From: Bacillota bacterium | GTDB lineage: Bacteria > Bacillota > SHA-98 > UBA4971 | DNA length: 64,000 nt | Direction of reading: 5' to 3' | NCBI GenBank assembly: GCA_012842395.1 | Contig: DUSX01000001.1 | Location: 37,466 to 101,465 of the forward strand | In this document: one piece after another, positions 44,592-53,868 of the stretch | Layout: each line of letters starts with the position of its first letter | Numbering within the stretch: the stretch's first letter is position 1 | The notes under the pieces: generated by a model | Databases searched by the model: none | Seen by the model: only the letters and a program-made list of their open reading frames with translations | What the model was told of the DNA's origin: nothing | Program-made: the position numbers and the translations under genes

Positions 44592-45923
44592 CTACGGCCG
44601 CGTCCCCTCCGCGACATCGCGGGTCGCCGGACGCTGCCCTTTGGAGGCTGCCAGATACTGGCCGACACCGTTGTTCACTATCTCGGCATAGCTGGGAATG
44701 CCCTCTATGGCGATCTCCCGGTCCGGATTCACCATGGAGAATGCCGCGCTTATCGCCATCACGGACGCCACATGCCGCCCGGCCCTAACGGAAAGGGAGA
44801 TCCCCTCTTCGGAATAGGGAACATAAAGCCTGCCGCTCCCGGCCGCTTTCGCGTACATCGGGTCCTTGCCGGAGACGACGAGCTGCGCATTGGTGCGGCC
44901 GCGAAGTCTTCCCTGAGCCGGATTTGGGCACTCCAGCAAAAACGCGTACGCGTTCGTATGGTCTCCCCACTCGCGGTGGCTGAGTCCCCGAAGGTTTTGC
45001 GGCGACTGCTCGATGTTTATCTCGATTCCCTGCGATTCCAGGTTCATGCTGGCCATGACCGCTATGTCCATGGCCCGGTCGTGAGCCACGATGGTGTTGT
45101 TGGTCGGGTATTCCGGGGACGACTCGTGCATGTCGATTGCCACGTCCACGTTCTCCCGCCGGATGAGCTCCATCACCGCATAGGCAATCATGGAGGTGAG
45201 GGGGCCCTTCTCGCGGCCAGGATATGCCCTGTTGAGGTTCCTGGATTCAGAGCCGGCAAGCTTTTGCCTCATGATGGGCTCAACGTAGACGGTGGGATCC
45301 GGCCATTGGTGTACCGGGTTCGACAGCCTGGCTCCGTAGGGCATGATGCGGTCACCATTCGGGGTTGGGATGCGGTACTCCCGTGGATGGGCCTCTTGCG
45401 GCAGATTATGGGTAAACCCCGAAGCATTGACGTAGGGTATGACTATGAGACGACCGCGCTTCACATGGGCGTTTTCGGCAAACACAAGGGCCGCCACCGG
45501 GCCCGCAGCCTCGTCGCCGTGAGTGCCACCGACGACAAGGAGCGTTCCTCCGGGTTCGTCCCCTTCGTACATGAGCACCTTCGTGTCACCGGCGGTTCCC
45601 GCAAGGTTCGGGTTGTACTCGGAAAGCCACGTGACCCGCGAGACATACGGCGAAGGGTACACTTCGAGGTCTTCGGCGCCCACGGAGGTGAACCACGAGG
45701 CCGAGAGGGCCACGGCAAGAAGGGCACACATTATTATGACCACGCCCTTGAGCGGCGTCCCCACCGCCCATGAACCATGCGCCCCTGTCTGGAAAGGTTC
45801 TCGACGCGTAGCGCTAGGGTGCGCGCCTGCGCCGGTTCGCTCGGAGCTCGACAACTTTCGACACACCTCCGACACACCATGCCTACGATATGCCCCGAAC
45901 ACACCCAGGGGGCTCTTGGACAC
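44592..45923 (-). CDS. Secreted AstE/aspartoacylase-type zinc hydrolase 2
   Basis: Protein of 443 residues, paralogous to the product of 42486-43787: GGTHGDEAAGPVAALVF, VIPYVNASGFTHNLPQEAHP, NLNRAYPGREKGPLTS, DMHESSPEYPTNN, LSHREWGDHTNAYAFLLE and PSYAEIVNNGVGQYL all have counterparts there. A hydrophobic signal segment lies near 60-80; the start is uncertain and may be an internal GTG near codon 54. Zinc ligands are the His/Glu of GGTHGDE and the His of DMHES. It is the first gene of the extracellular glutamate-release unit and is preceded by two tandem structured repeats. Confidence 0.82.
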   Translation of the reverse strand: MSKSPLGVFGAYRRHGVSEVCRKLSSSERTGAGAHPSATRREPFQTGAHGSWAVGTPLKGVVIIMCALLAVALSASWFTSVGAEDLEVYPSPYVSRVTWLSEYNPNLAGTAGDTKVLMYEGDEPGGTLLVVGGTHGDEAAGPVAALVFAENAHVKRGRLIVIPYVNASGFTHNLPQEAHPREYRIPTPNGDRIMPYGARLSNPVHQWPDPTVYVEPIMRQKLAGSESRNLNRAYPGREKGPLTSMIAYAVMELIRRENVDVAIDMHESSPEYPTNNTIVAHDRAMDIAVMASMNLESQGIEINIEQSPQNLRGLSHREWGDHTNAYAFLLECPNPAQGRLRGRTNAQLVVSGKDPMYAKAAGSGRLYVPYSEEGISLSVRAGRHVASVMAISAAFSMVNPDREIAIEGIPSYAEIVNNGVGQYLAASKGQRPATRDVAEGTRP

Positions 45924-45931
45924 TCCCGCCT

Positions 45932-46080
45932 TGAAAACAGCAGTCGGGTGCCGCTTTCATCCTCTCGGTGGCGACGGCAGCTGGCCGCCATGGACGACTA
46001 CCTTGAAAGTGGCCGACGGCTGCCATCTTCATCTTCATCCTTCCGTTGGGACCAGCTGCAGGCTGGCATGGACGACTGCT
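45932..46080 (-). repeat. Tandem structured repeats, family 1, copies 2 and 3
   Basis: Two units, 45932-46001 and 46004-46080, lie head to tail just upstream of the AstE-like gene 2. Each has the order of copy 1: TCGTCC, hairpin A, GGATGA, hairpin B. In copy 2, hairpin A is CGGC/GCCG and hairpin B is a 10-bp stem with two wobble pairs; in copy 3, hairpin A is CCAGC/GCTGG and a 6-bp duplication separates GGATGA from hairpin B. Confidence 0.65.
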
Positions 46081-46131
46081 TTTCCAGGTCGGTTATCTGC
46101 ATTTGCAGATTTAGACCAAAGACCACGCTAT

Positions 46132-46238
46132 CCCTGTTTTCTCTCTTATTTCCCGCGTAGACTCATCGGGACACCGGCGCGCGGCTGACGTCGGGGTCTT
46201 CCTGTTTTCTTTCATGTTTCCCGCATGGACCTATCGGG
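46132..46238. repeat. Pair of 39-bp direct repeats, period 68
   Basis: Units at 46132-46170 and 46200-46238 share CCTGTTTTCT, TTTCCCGC and ATCGGG with about 80 percent identity. Each holds a short CCCG/CGGG palindrome on the minus strand. No gene contains them. Confidence 0.6.
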
Positions 46239-47001
46239 CCCGCCACCGACCCACCGATGACCGCGACGTCATCGCGACCGCCCGAGCGCTGCCGGCACGA
46301 GAGACCTTGCAGCGTGTGTTGGGCCGTGCCCGCTCTGCCCAGGGAAAATCCGACCGGAGTGGGCAAGGCTTGGTGGTACGGATATCCCGAAGTCTTTGTC
46401 TACTTTGAGGTGAACAAGGGAGTCCCCGAGTCGCAGCATCGCTACACGTGGAACGTGCAGTACGGTTTCCAGCGGGCTACTTCTCCGTGGACAACAATGA
46501 ACCCGAATGCATTCGTCGCCTGGCCGCGCACGGGGACCCGGCGGCCGAGAGTGCCCCGGCCCCGGCGCGGCCGCTTCTTCTTCCCCGGCATCCAGCCTGG
46601 CCGCCGCCGGCGAGGAGAGGCTCGTGCTCACGCCCACGGACTTCGCCGGCCCATAGAGCCCCGGAGTACGACGCCCTGTTCCGGTAACTTGGCAGTCCGC
46701 CTCTTCCTATGCTGCGGCTATGCGGGGTCCCACCTCCCCCGCCGACAGCCGACAACTGAACGCGGCCGGGGACGCGGCAGGGACGCTCCAAAGTGGGGTG
46801 CAGAAATGCTTCCGACTACTCGGAGGGATTGCGGCTGATCGCACGAAGGGACCGGACTTACGGCGTGCCTCGTTCGTGTTTGGCGCGTGGGTGGGCAGAT
46901 TCTCAACGCCTTGCCACAACGTGACCGCGTCGTGGCAGATGTTGGATGTCTCCCTCAGCAGGTGCTATGCGTAGCGCAATGGAGGCCCGCCGATCAGTGC
47001 G
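46239..47001. other. Long intergenic region without a supported gene
   Basis: About 760 bp downstream of the flavoprotein gene. Several overlapping open frames (for example 46257-46838 plus) are Arg/Pro-rich, lack ribosome sites and show no family motif, so I treat them as non-coding or heavily decayed. The second family 2 repeat lies inside. Confidence 0.5.
46792..46853 (+). repeat. Dispersed structured repeat, family 2, copy B
   Basis: Counterpart of 26521-26586. GTGC at 46798-46801 and GCAC at 46841-46844 are again 43 bases apart. The inner hairpin is CTTCCGA-loop-TCGGAGG, different in sequence from copy A but still paired with one wobble. Flanking GTGGGGTGC and GCACGA.GGGAC are shared with copy A in near-identical form. 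Confidence 0.55.
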
Positions 47002-48765
47002 CTATCGACCGAGCCACGGTGCTGTGTACGTCAGGTTGCCTGAGGGATCCATCCGCACCTCGATCCGCCCGCCGTAAGCCGCGTCCGGCTGTGGAAAATC
47101 GCGTCTGAAATGGCTCCCCCGGCTTTCCCTCCGAAGCAACGCCGAGCTCAAGATCACCTTGCTCACCGTAAGTGCCACGTGCAAGTCCATGCTCGCGCGC
47201 GCACTGTCGGCGGCACCACACACCGCGTCACATGCAGGAGTGATGCCTCGGCAAGACGAGTTGCTCTGAGTGACGCCATCTCTTGTCAACGAGTCGATTT
47301 CGCCAATAGCCTGCTGGAGCCCGTCTTCATCTCGGACAAGGGAACAGGCTTTGAACATAATGGACCTGAGCCTGCCCAGGTGTCTTGCCTCTGTCGGCGT
47401 GCCATCACCCGCCGGCGCATAGTGCGCCACCGCGGCACCCTGACCCCCCTTCGCAGCACGCCATGTTTCAGCAGCGTAGCGCGCGCTATTCCTGCCAGCC
47501 CTCGTGCCAAACACTAAGGCCGAGGCAATCATGTTCCCGCCGACCCGGTCAGCGCCATGAGGCCCCGCAGCTGCTTCACCACACGCGTAGAGGCCCTGGA
47601 CAGACGTCCGCCCGTGTTCATCGATGACGATCCCGCCGTTGAAGGCTTGGGCAAATGGAGCTATCTCAACATCCCCTGTAGATAAGTCCGCTCCCATCCC
47701 ACGCAACCAGTCCAGCCACTCGCCGAGTCCGCTCTTGGGAGGCTCACCACCTGTTGCTGGCGCAATCCGTAGGGACACGCCGCCGTGGCGAGAGGCCCGA
47801 CCATTCGCGATCTCGCCATAGATGGCTCTGTCGATCGCCGAGGACGGACAAGCGCACGTATATGGAGCGTGAGTTGCACGCAAAGCGCACAGCTTGGCAT
47901 ACTGGTCCGCAGAGAAATGCTTTGACGTCACATCCTCCCCGAGCCCGTTCGTCAACACGGGCCTGAGGCTGAACAGCTCCTCGGCAAAGAGAGCGCCGGG
48001 AACCGGCCAGGCGATCCCGAACGCAAACTGCACAAACTCCATGTTGGTCAACGTCGCCCCAGAGAGCAGAGCGAGGTAATGGCTGTACCCGATGTTGCAC
48101 GGGTCCCCCAGATTGAAGGAGAAAAGGCCTGTGCCTCCACCACTAGCGAGCACGACCGCGCCTGAAGAGATATCGTATGCGCTGTCGCTCTGTTTCTCAA
48201 GAACCCGGACCCCCGCACAGCGTCCTGACGACGCTAGAAGCGACAGAACAGTGCTCTCCTCAATGATGTGGATCCTGCGGGACCTCACCGCATCAGCCAA
48301 GACCTGCCGCGTCATGTTGACATCAAATGCCCTCACCGAACGTTCCCTGCGGTTGAAACAATGACACCCTCGCACGGGAGTGAGGGGGACTCCCATTCCA
48401 GCGAGGTCCGATAGGCGTGCGGGAGCCTCATCCGCAAGCACCTCTGCGAGCCTCGGAATGCTCATTCCCTGAGCAGCGTCGAGGATGTCTCTCAGGTGTT
48501 CTGAGGGAGAATCAGCGGGGTCCTGCACGCCGGTCGCAGCCGAGATGCCCCAGCCTCGGGAGAGATGGCAGAAGCTCGACCCGCTGTTGCCAAGGCGGCC
48601 GCGAGTCACAACGGCCACGCTTGCGCCCTCTCCAGCGGCTGCGATCGCCGCCGTGATGCCGGCGACCCCTGCTCCCACAACCACCACATCGAAATCACGG
48701 CCGATCACTTTCCCTACCACCCCTACCACCCCGTTCCGCGGCTCAGTCTGAATGCCACGACGCAT
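47002..48765 (-). CDS. FAD-dependent oxidoreductase, fumarate reductase/aspartate oxidase flavoprotein family
   Basis: Flavoprotein of 587 residues. The FAD-binding Rossmann motif VVVVGAGVAGITAAIAAA lies at about 27-44 and is followed by GNSGSSFCHLSRGWG. VVLASGGGTGLFS, FNGGIVIDEHGRTSVQGLYACGEAA (read as two adjoining motifs) and GADRVGGNMIASALVFGTRAG match the succinate dehydrogenase/fumarate reductase/NadB group. There is no signal peptide. No iron-sulfur or membrane subunit gene is adjacent. Substrate cannot be assigned; a soluble fumarate- or acrylate-type reductase is one option. Confidence 0.85.
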   Translation of the reverse strand: MRRGIQTEPRNGVVGVVGKVIGRDFDVVVVGAGVAGITAAIAAAGEGASVAVVTRGRLGNSGSSFCHLSRGWGISAATGVQDPADSPSEHLRDILDAAQGMSIPRLAEVLADEAPARLSDLAGMGVPLTPVRGCHCFNRRERSVRAFDVNMTRQVLADAVRSRRIHIIEESTVLSLLASSGRCAGVRVLEKQSDSAYDISSGAVVLASGGGTGLFSFNLGDPCNIGYSHYLALLSGATLTNMEFVQFAFGIAWPVPGALFAEELFSLRPVLTNGLGEDVTSKHFSADQYAKLCALRATHAPYTCACPSSAIDRAIYGEIANGRASRHGGVSLRIAPATGGEPPKSGLGEWLDWLRGMGADLSTGDVEIAPFAQAFNGGIVIDEHGRTSVQGLYACGEAAAGPHGADRVGGNMIASALVFGTRAGRNSARYAAETWRAAKGGQGAAVAHYAPAGDGTPTEARHLGRLRSIMFKACSLVRDEDGLQQAIGEIDSLTRDGVTQSNSSCRGITPACDAVCGAADSARASMDLHVALTVSKVILSSALLRRESRGSHFRRDFPQPDAAYGGRIEVRMDPSGNLTYTAPWLGR

Positions 48766-49001
48766 ACTCGAATTGCCCTAAGCAATCGCCGGTTCCAGAG
48801 AGCACGCCCGCCGCGAGTCATTCCTCGTATTGCGGGGACGGCATCCCGAGCGGGGCACGCCGCCCCACCCAAGATCTGGCTGGTTGGAGAGGTAGCTGGG
48901 CCCCGAGGCCCCGTAGGACAATCACCTGCAATCCAAGGCCCAGGAACACAAGAGAGAACCAGCAACCTCAGCAGACCAAGACAAGACGCAGAGAACCTCG
49001 G
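48766..49001. other. Gap between permease remnant and flavoprotein gene
   Basis: Short GC-rich spacer with no supported gene or clear hairpin. Confidence 0.4.
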
Positions 49002-49742
49002 CTACCGCGACGCAATGACATCGCGGAGCCCGTCCCCGATGAAATTGATGCACAGGACTGTAAGGAGGATCATGACAGCCGCAGGTATCCATACCCAGGG
49101 TCTCAATTGAAGAACCTCGAGCGTACGCGCTGGCTCCAGCATGTTACCCCAGCTTGGTGTGGGCATGGGAACCCCCATCCCCAGAAAGCTCAACCCCGCC
49201 TCGGTCAGGATCGCGTTCCCCACCTGAAGGGTGATCTGAGCGAGAAGAGGAGGAATGGCGTTGGGCAGGATGTGCTTGATGATGATTCGCGAATCGCTCG
49301 CTCCCATGGCCCGTGCAGCCTCGACAAACTCGCGGTTCTTGAGCGACAAGAACTGCCCTCTGATGAGCCGGGTTGCTGGGGGCCAACTGAGGGCGCCGAT
49401 TATCACGATGACCTTTCCCAGGCCAGGGCCCACAAGAGCAGCGACCGTCAGCATTATGAGAAAAGACGGGAACGTCATGAAGATGTCCGTGAGCCTCATG
49501 ATCACCATGTCGGTTGGGCCGCCGTAATACCCAGATATGGCTCCCAAGGCTACGCCTATCAAGGCTGAGATGAGCGTTGCGCTGAGCCCGACCGCGAGAG
49601 ATACTCGCCCGCCGTGGATAAGGCGGCTCCAAATGTCGCGGCCCAGAGCGTCAGTACCAAGCCAGTGTTCAGCGCTGGGCGGTGAAAAAGACGCCTCGCG
49701 GGTGGCGACGGCCGCGCTTGCCGCGCCGGGTCCGCTCCACAC
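49002..49742 (-). pseudogene. 5'-truncated OppC/DppC-type peptide ABC permease
   Basis: The 246-residue frame matches peptide/nickel ABC permeases from EHWLGTDALGRDIWSRLIHGG onward, through the EAA loop EFVEAARAMGASDSRIIIKH, to FIGDGLRDVIASR. In complete proteins that first motif sits near residue 70-80; here it is at residue 25, so the cytoplasmic start and first membrane helix (about 50 residues) are missing. An in-frame TGA lies about a dozen codons upstream of the GTG, so no upstream extension exists. No other opp genes are in the window. Four or five helices remain, and function is doubtful. Confidence 0.75.
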
Positions 49743-49746
49743 AAGA

Positions 49747-49778
49747 CAGGTCGAATCCGCGTCAGGTCAAATCCGCGT
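49747..49778. repeat. Tandem 16-bp direct repeat at the broken permease end
   Basis: CAGGTCGAATCCGCGT and CAGGTCAAATCCGCGT follow each other directly with one mismatch, 5 bp outside the truncated start. It may mark the deletion junction. Confidence 0.6.
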
Positions 49779-49865
49779 CCGCAGCTGGAGGATACTCTCC
49801 GTCGCGTGGCGTAATACTCCTCTATTGGCCGGGACTGAGTAGGCAAGACTAACTGAGCAATAGGG

Positions 49866-52800
49866 ATGATTTACGTGCGATACCTCGCGGATCTTCACGT
49901 CCACTCACACTTCTCGCGCGCGACGAGCGACCACTGCCGGCCGCGCCCTTTGGCGGCCGCCGCGGCGCGCAAGGGCCTCACCGTCATCGGGACGGGTGAC
50001 TTCACTCACGCGGGATGGCGCGCCGAGCTCGACGCCGAGCTCGTCCCGGCGGAAGACGGGCTCTACCGCCTGCGCGAAGCAGGCCGCGACGCCAGCGAGG
50101 CACAGGCAGGGGGCGACGCACGCAGGTACGGGGATGGGGATGGCCACGGCTGTGGCTATGGCGATGGCGATGGCGATGCGCACGGGCATGCGGATGGGCA
50201 AAGGACAAGCCAGTCCACCGGCACGCGCCGGGCCCACAATGCCAGAGCGACCGCGCGCGAAGGTATGCGGGCGGGCGCGCCAGCCGACGTGCGCTTCCTC
50301 GTCACCGGCGAGATCAGTTGTATATACAAGCAAGACGGCCGCACCCGCAAGATTCATCACGTCGTCCTCGTCCCCAGCCTCGACGCTGCCGCACGGATCA
50401 GCGCGGCCCTCGAGGCGCGCGGCGCGAACCTCGAGGCCGACGGCCGACCCATAATCGGGCTTGACAGCCGCACGCTCCTCGCCCTGGTCCTTGATACGGA
50501 GCCGGAGGCCGCACTGATTCCCGCCCACATCTGGACGCCGCATTTCTCCCTCTTCGGCGCGAATTCGGGTTTCGACACGCTCGAGGAGTGCTTCGGTGAC
50601 CTCGCCGGCGAGATCACGGCGTATGAGACGGGGCTATCGTCAGATCCCCCGATGAATTGGAGGCTGTCCGCGCTGGACCGCCTTACGCTCGTCTCGAACT
50701 CCGATGCGCACTCCCCCGACAGGCTGGGGCGCGAGGCGATCGAGTTCGAGGCGCCCCTCTCCTACCAGGGGATAGTTGAGGCGCTCCGTGGCAAGGGCGG
50801 CCGCGTCGCGGGGACGATCGAGTTCTACCCCGAGGAAGGCAAGTATCACTACGACGGCCATCGGGCCTGCGGCGTCTGCTGGCATCCGAACGAGACTTTG
50901 GCCGCGGGCGGCGTGTGCCCGGTCTGCGGGCGTCCGGTCACGATTGGAGTGCTGCACCGGGTGGCGGAGCTCGCTGACAGGCCCGAGGGCTTCCGGCCGG
51001 CAGGTGCAAATCCTTACACCTCCCTCGTCTCACTGGACGAGATCGTGGCCGAGGCCCTGGGCGCCGGCAAGGCGAGCAAGCACGTGCGCGAGACCACGGA
51101 CAAGCTGCTCGACGCGCTCGGACCGGAGATCCCCCTGCTCCGTGAAACGCCCCTCGAGGACGTCGCCGCGGTCGCGGGTCCCGTGGTCGCCGAGGCCGTG
51201 CGCAGAGTAAGGCATGGCGAGGTTTCCTATCGGCCGGGATATGACGGGGAGTATGGCAAGCTCACCATCTTTCGTCCTGAGGAGCGGCGCGAGCTATCAG
51301 GGCAGGCTGCCCTTTTCGGATTCGCGCTTTCGGGAGCAGGCCGCTCCGATGCAATGGCGCCACGCGCCACAGACCGGCATCATCGGCATCGAGGGGCCGA
51401 CCTCGGCATGGAAGGTGCTCTTGACGGGATGACAGAGGATGCAGCCGCGCAGGAGCCCGAGCTCGAGCTGGCAGCGCCCCGGGCAGTGGCGCGTCAACTC
51501 AACCTCGCCATCGTCGGTTCGTCCCCGCCGGAGACGGCGCCGTCTTGGCTTGAGGGGTTGAACGCATCTCAACAACAGGCGGTCACAGCGCGCAAGGGTC
51601 CCGTCATCGTCACAGCTGGCCCCGGCACGGGCAAGACCCGTACCCTGGTCCAGCGCATCGCGTTTCTCCTCCACGAGGGTGTCGCGCCTGAGACGATAAC
51701 GGCCATCACCTTCACACACCGCGCCGCGGACGAAATGCGAACGCGGCTCGAGTCCACGGTCGGACGCGGCGCCGAGCGCGTCCACGTGGGGACCTTCCAC
51801 CGCTTCTGCGCGGAGGTCATCGGGGAAGCCCTCGGTGCCCCGCCGCTCGTGCTGGACGAGAGGGAGGCCGGAGTCCTCGCGGCGGAGGCTGCCGCATCAG
51901 TCGCGGCTGCGCGCGGAACCAAGCGCATCGCTGCGCCAGCCGAGGCTTTCTCGCGGCTCAAGAGCCGCGGCCTGCTGCCCGGCGACCCGGGCGTGCCTTC
52001 CGCGCTCGCGGAACCGTACCGGCGATACCAGGAGCTCCTCGCCGCCGCCGGGGCGTACGACTACGACGACCTCCTCCTCGCCGCGCTCGAGATGGTGCAG
52101 AATGACAAGAGGGTAAGCCGCGTGGCCCGGGAGCGGGCGACACACCTGCTGGTGGATGAGTTCCAGGACGTGAACCCCGTCCAGTATCAGCTGGTCCGGA
52201 CGCTTGCGGGCGACGGCCGCAATCTCTTCGTGATCGGTGACCCCGACCAGGCGATATACGCTTTCCGGGGAGCGGACCGCCGCTTCTTCGCACAGCTCTC
52301 GGCGGACTTTCCCTCGGCGACGCACGTCCGCCTGACCGTGAACTATCGCAGCTCGGACACGGTCGTGCGTGCGGCAAACGCCCTCATGCCGGCGGCAAAC
52401 GCAACAGCCGCCCGCCCGGGCGGTCAGCTCGTCAGGTATGTTGCTGTCGATGCGCCCCGGGAGGAGCCCCGGGCAGTCGTGCGCGAGATCGAGCGCCTCG
52501 TGGGCGGCACAGGAATGCTGGCGGCGGACCGCCACGGCCAAGAGCACCCGACGCGCCAATTCAGCCTTGGCGAGATCGCCGTCCTCTTCCGCACGAGCCG
52601 CCAGGCGGATCCGATCGAGCAGGCGCTCCTCGCCGAGGGCATCCCGTACCGCTCTCTCGGCCAGCGGGCGGTTCTCGCCACGCCCGCCGTGCGCGAGGCG
52701 CTGGACATCCTGCGTTGCGTCGACAGGCCCACCGACCTGCGGTTCCTCATCGCGCTCCGCGACACGCGCTTCAACCCCGGCGCTGAGGCTCTCGGCATGC

Positions 52801-53612
52801 TGAAGGCTCGCGCGGCGACCGGTGCTGCGACGGGTCCGGCGGCGGCCTGGGCCGGGAATCAGAATGTCCCGCTTGCCGAAGTCGCCGCTGCTCTGGTGCG
52901 CGAAGACTGCCTCCCTCCCGACGCGCGGGTCAGGATCAAGGCGCTCCTTGATCTCCTCGCCGAGCTGGGCGCCCTCGCGCCGACCGCGACCGCAGCGGAC
53001 CTCCTCCTACGGGCCGCCCCTCCCGAGGCCGCGACGTCTTCGCGTGCGCTTCGGCAGCTCGTTCGGGCCGCCCAGGACCGGTCGCTCTCGGAGTTCCTCT
53101 TTCGACTTGCGACGGGGCAGGACGCGGACCACGAATCCCGCGAGGACCTCTCTCGCCCCGGCGAGGGCGTCACCCTCCTGACAATGCATGCCGCGAAGGG
53201 TCTCGAATTCCCGGCCGTGATCCTTGTGGGACTCGCTGACGGCATCGTGCCGTGGAAGGACTCACTAGACGGCGAAGCCCTGGAGGAGGAACGCAGGCTC
53301 TTCTACGTCGCCGTCACCAGGGCCGCCGAGGAGCTTGTCCTCATCGGCCCGCCAATGGAAGGCACATGCGAAAACGTGGCAGGCTGCGAGTCGCAGAACA
53401 GGCCCCAGGGCCAGAGCCAAGGCCAGAGCCAGGGCCAGGCCGAGCCCGCACCCCGGCTTTGGTGCAGACCCGCGTCTCGGTGCCGGTCATACGCACGGTC
53501 CCGATTCATATGTGAGCTCCCCTCTGATATCCTCAAGTTGATTGACGCTGCCGCTGACACGGGCAAAGCCGCGAGGCGGAAGAGCATCCCGCTGCAGCAC
53601 AGGTTGTTCTAG
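49866..53612 (+). CDS. Endonuclease Q-like PHP domain fused to UvrD/PcrA-type helicase
   Basis: Protein of 1248 residues. Residues 1-480 match the endonuclease Q family: PHP metal motif DLHVHSHFS (9-17), GTGDFTHAGW, VSNSDAHSPDRLG, a Cys4 zinc site in CGVCWHPN...CPVCGRP, and PGYDGEYGKL. After a linker (480-560) comes a superfamily 1A helicase: Walker A TAGPGTGKTRT (about 580), VDEFQDVNPVQ, GDPDQAIYAFRGAD, LTMHAAKGLEFPAVILVG and RRLFYVAVTRA. EndoQ nicks DNA at deaminated bases, so nicking and unwinding would reside in one chain. Low-complexity Gly/Asp (about 85-115) and Gln/Gly tracts (near 1185) interrupt the domains. The start may also be GTG 49875. Confidence 0.9.
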   Translation: MIYVRYLADLHVHSHFSRATSDHCRPRPLAAAAARKGLTVIGTGDFTHAGWRAELDAELVPAEDGLYRLREAGRDASEAQAGGDARRYGDGDGHGCGYGDGDGDAHGHADGQRTSQSTGTRRAHNARATAREGMRAGAPADVRFLVTGEISCIYKQDGRTRKIHHVVLVPSLDAAARISAALEARGANLEADGRPIIGLDSRTLLALVLDTEPEAALIPAHIWTPHFSLFGANSGFDTLEECFGDLAGEITAYETGLSSDPPMNWRLSALDRLTLVSNSDAHSPDRLGREAIEFEAPLSYQGIVEALRGKGGRVAGTIEFYPEEGKYHYDGHRACGVCWHPNETLAAGGVCPVCGRPVTIGVLHRVAELADRPEGFRPAGANPYTSLVSLDEIVAEALGAGKASKHVRETTDKLLDALGPEIPLLRETPLEDVAAVAGPVVAEAVRRVRHGEVSYRPGYDGEYGKLTIFRPEERRELSGQAALFGFALSGAGRSDAMAPRATDRHHRHRGADLGMEGALDGMTEDAAAQEPELELAAPRAVARQLNLAIVGSSPPETAPSWLEGLNASQQQAVTARKGPVIVTAGPGTGKTRTLVQRIAFLLHEGVAPETITAITFTHRAADEMRTRLESTVGRGAERVHVGTFHRFCAEVIGEALGAPPLVLDEREAGVLAAEAAASVAAARGTKRIAAPAEAFSRLKSRGLLPGDPGVPSALAEPYRRYQELLAAAGAYDYDDLLLAALEMVQNDKRVSRVARERATHLLVDEFQDVNPVQYQLVRTLAGDGRNLFVIGDPDQAIYAFRGADRRFFAQLSADFPSATHVRLTVNYRSSDTVVRAANALMPAANATAARPGGQLVRYVAVDAPREEPRAVVREIERLVGGTGMLAADRHGQEHPTRQFSLGEIAVLFRTSRQADPIEQALLAEGIPYRSLGQRAVLATPAVREALDILRCVDRPTDLRFLIALRDTRFNPGAEALGMLKARAATGAATGPAAAWAGNQNVPLAEVAAALVREDCLPPDARVRIKALLDLLAELGALAPTATAADLLLRAAPPEAATSSRALRQLVRAAQDRSLSEFLFRLATGQDADHESREDLSRPGEGVTLLTMHAAKGLEFPAVILVGLADGIVPWKDSLDGEALEEERRLFYVAVTRAAEELVLIGPPMEGTCENVAGCESQNRPQGQSQGQSQGQAEPAPRLWCRPASRCRSYARSRFICELPSDILKLIDAAADTGKAARRKSIPLQHRLF

Positions 53613-53795
53613 ACGCGTGCTTCAAGCGCGGTCCGGAACTCCCGCGACCCTGCCGGTCGCGCCTGCCCGTCGCAGGCTCAGATTGCAACGTTGCGCCTGG
53701 CGGCCGTATCGATTCGCTCGTGAGTCGCTCCTGGGCGCGACGCGGGCGGCTTTGGAGCGCGCTTCCGGGCTCGGGTCCCCCGCGCACTCGTCTGC
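53613..53795. other. Gap after the nuclease-helicase gene
   Basis: About 180 bp with no gene; it leads into the MarR promoter. Confidence 0.4.
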
Positions 53796-53830
53796 TTGAC
53801 ACCTGTGGCGTTGACTAGTAGTATGATACT
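53796..53830 (+). promoter_or_regulatory. Promoter and palindromic operator of the MarR gene
   Basis: TTGACA (53796-53801), a 17-base spacer and TAGTAT (53819-53824) form a plausible sigma-A promoter. The perfect palindrome AGTATGATACT (53820-53830) overlaps the -10, and a near-palindrome CGTATATTACG follows at 53839-53849. Autorepression by the MarR protein is the simple reading. Confidence 0.6.
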
Positions 53831-53868
53831 GCGAACATCGTATATTACGACTATGGGAGTGTTTGGGC

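Noticed and set aside
45932..46080. Glycine, glutamine (glnA) or c-di-GMP riboswitch
   Set aside because: The tandem layout and GGATGAA resemble parts of these, but the conserved cores are absent.
46257..46838. 193-residue plus-strand open frame
   Set aside because: Arg/Pro-rich throughout, no ribosome site, no family motif, and competing frames of similar length overlap it.
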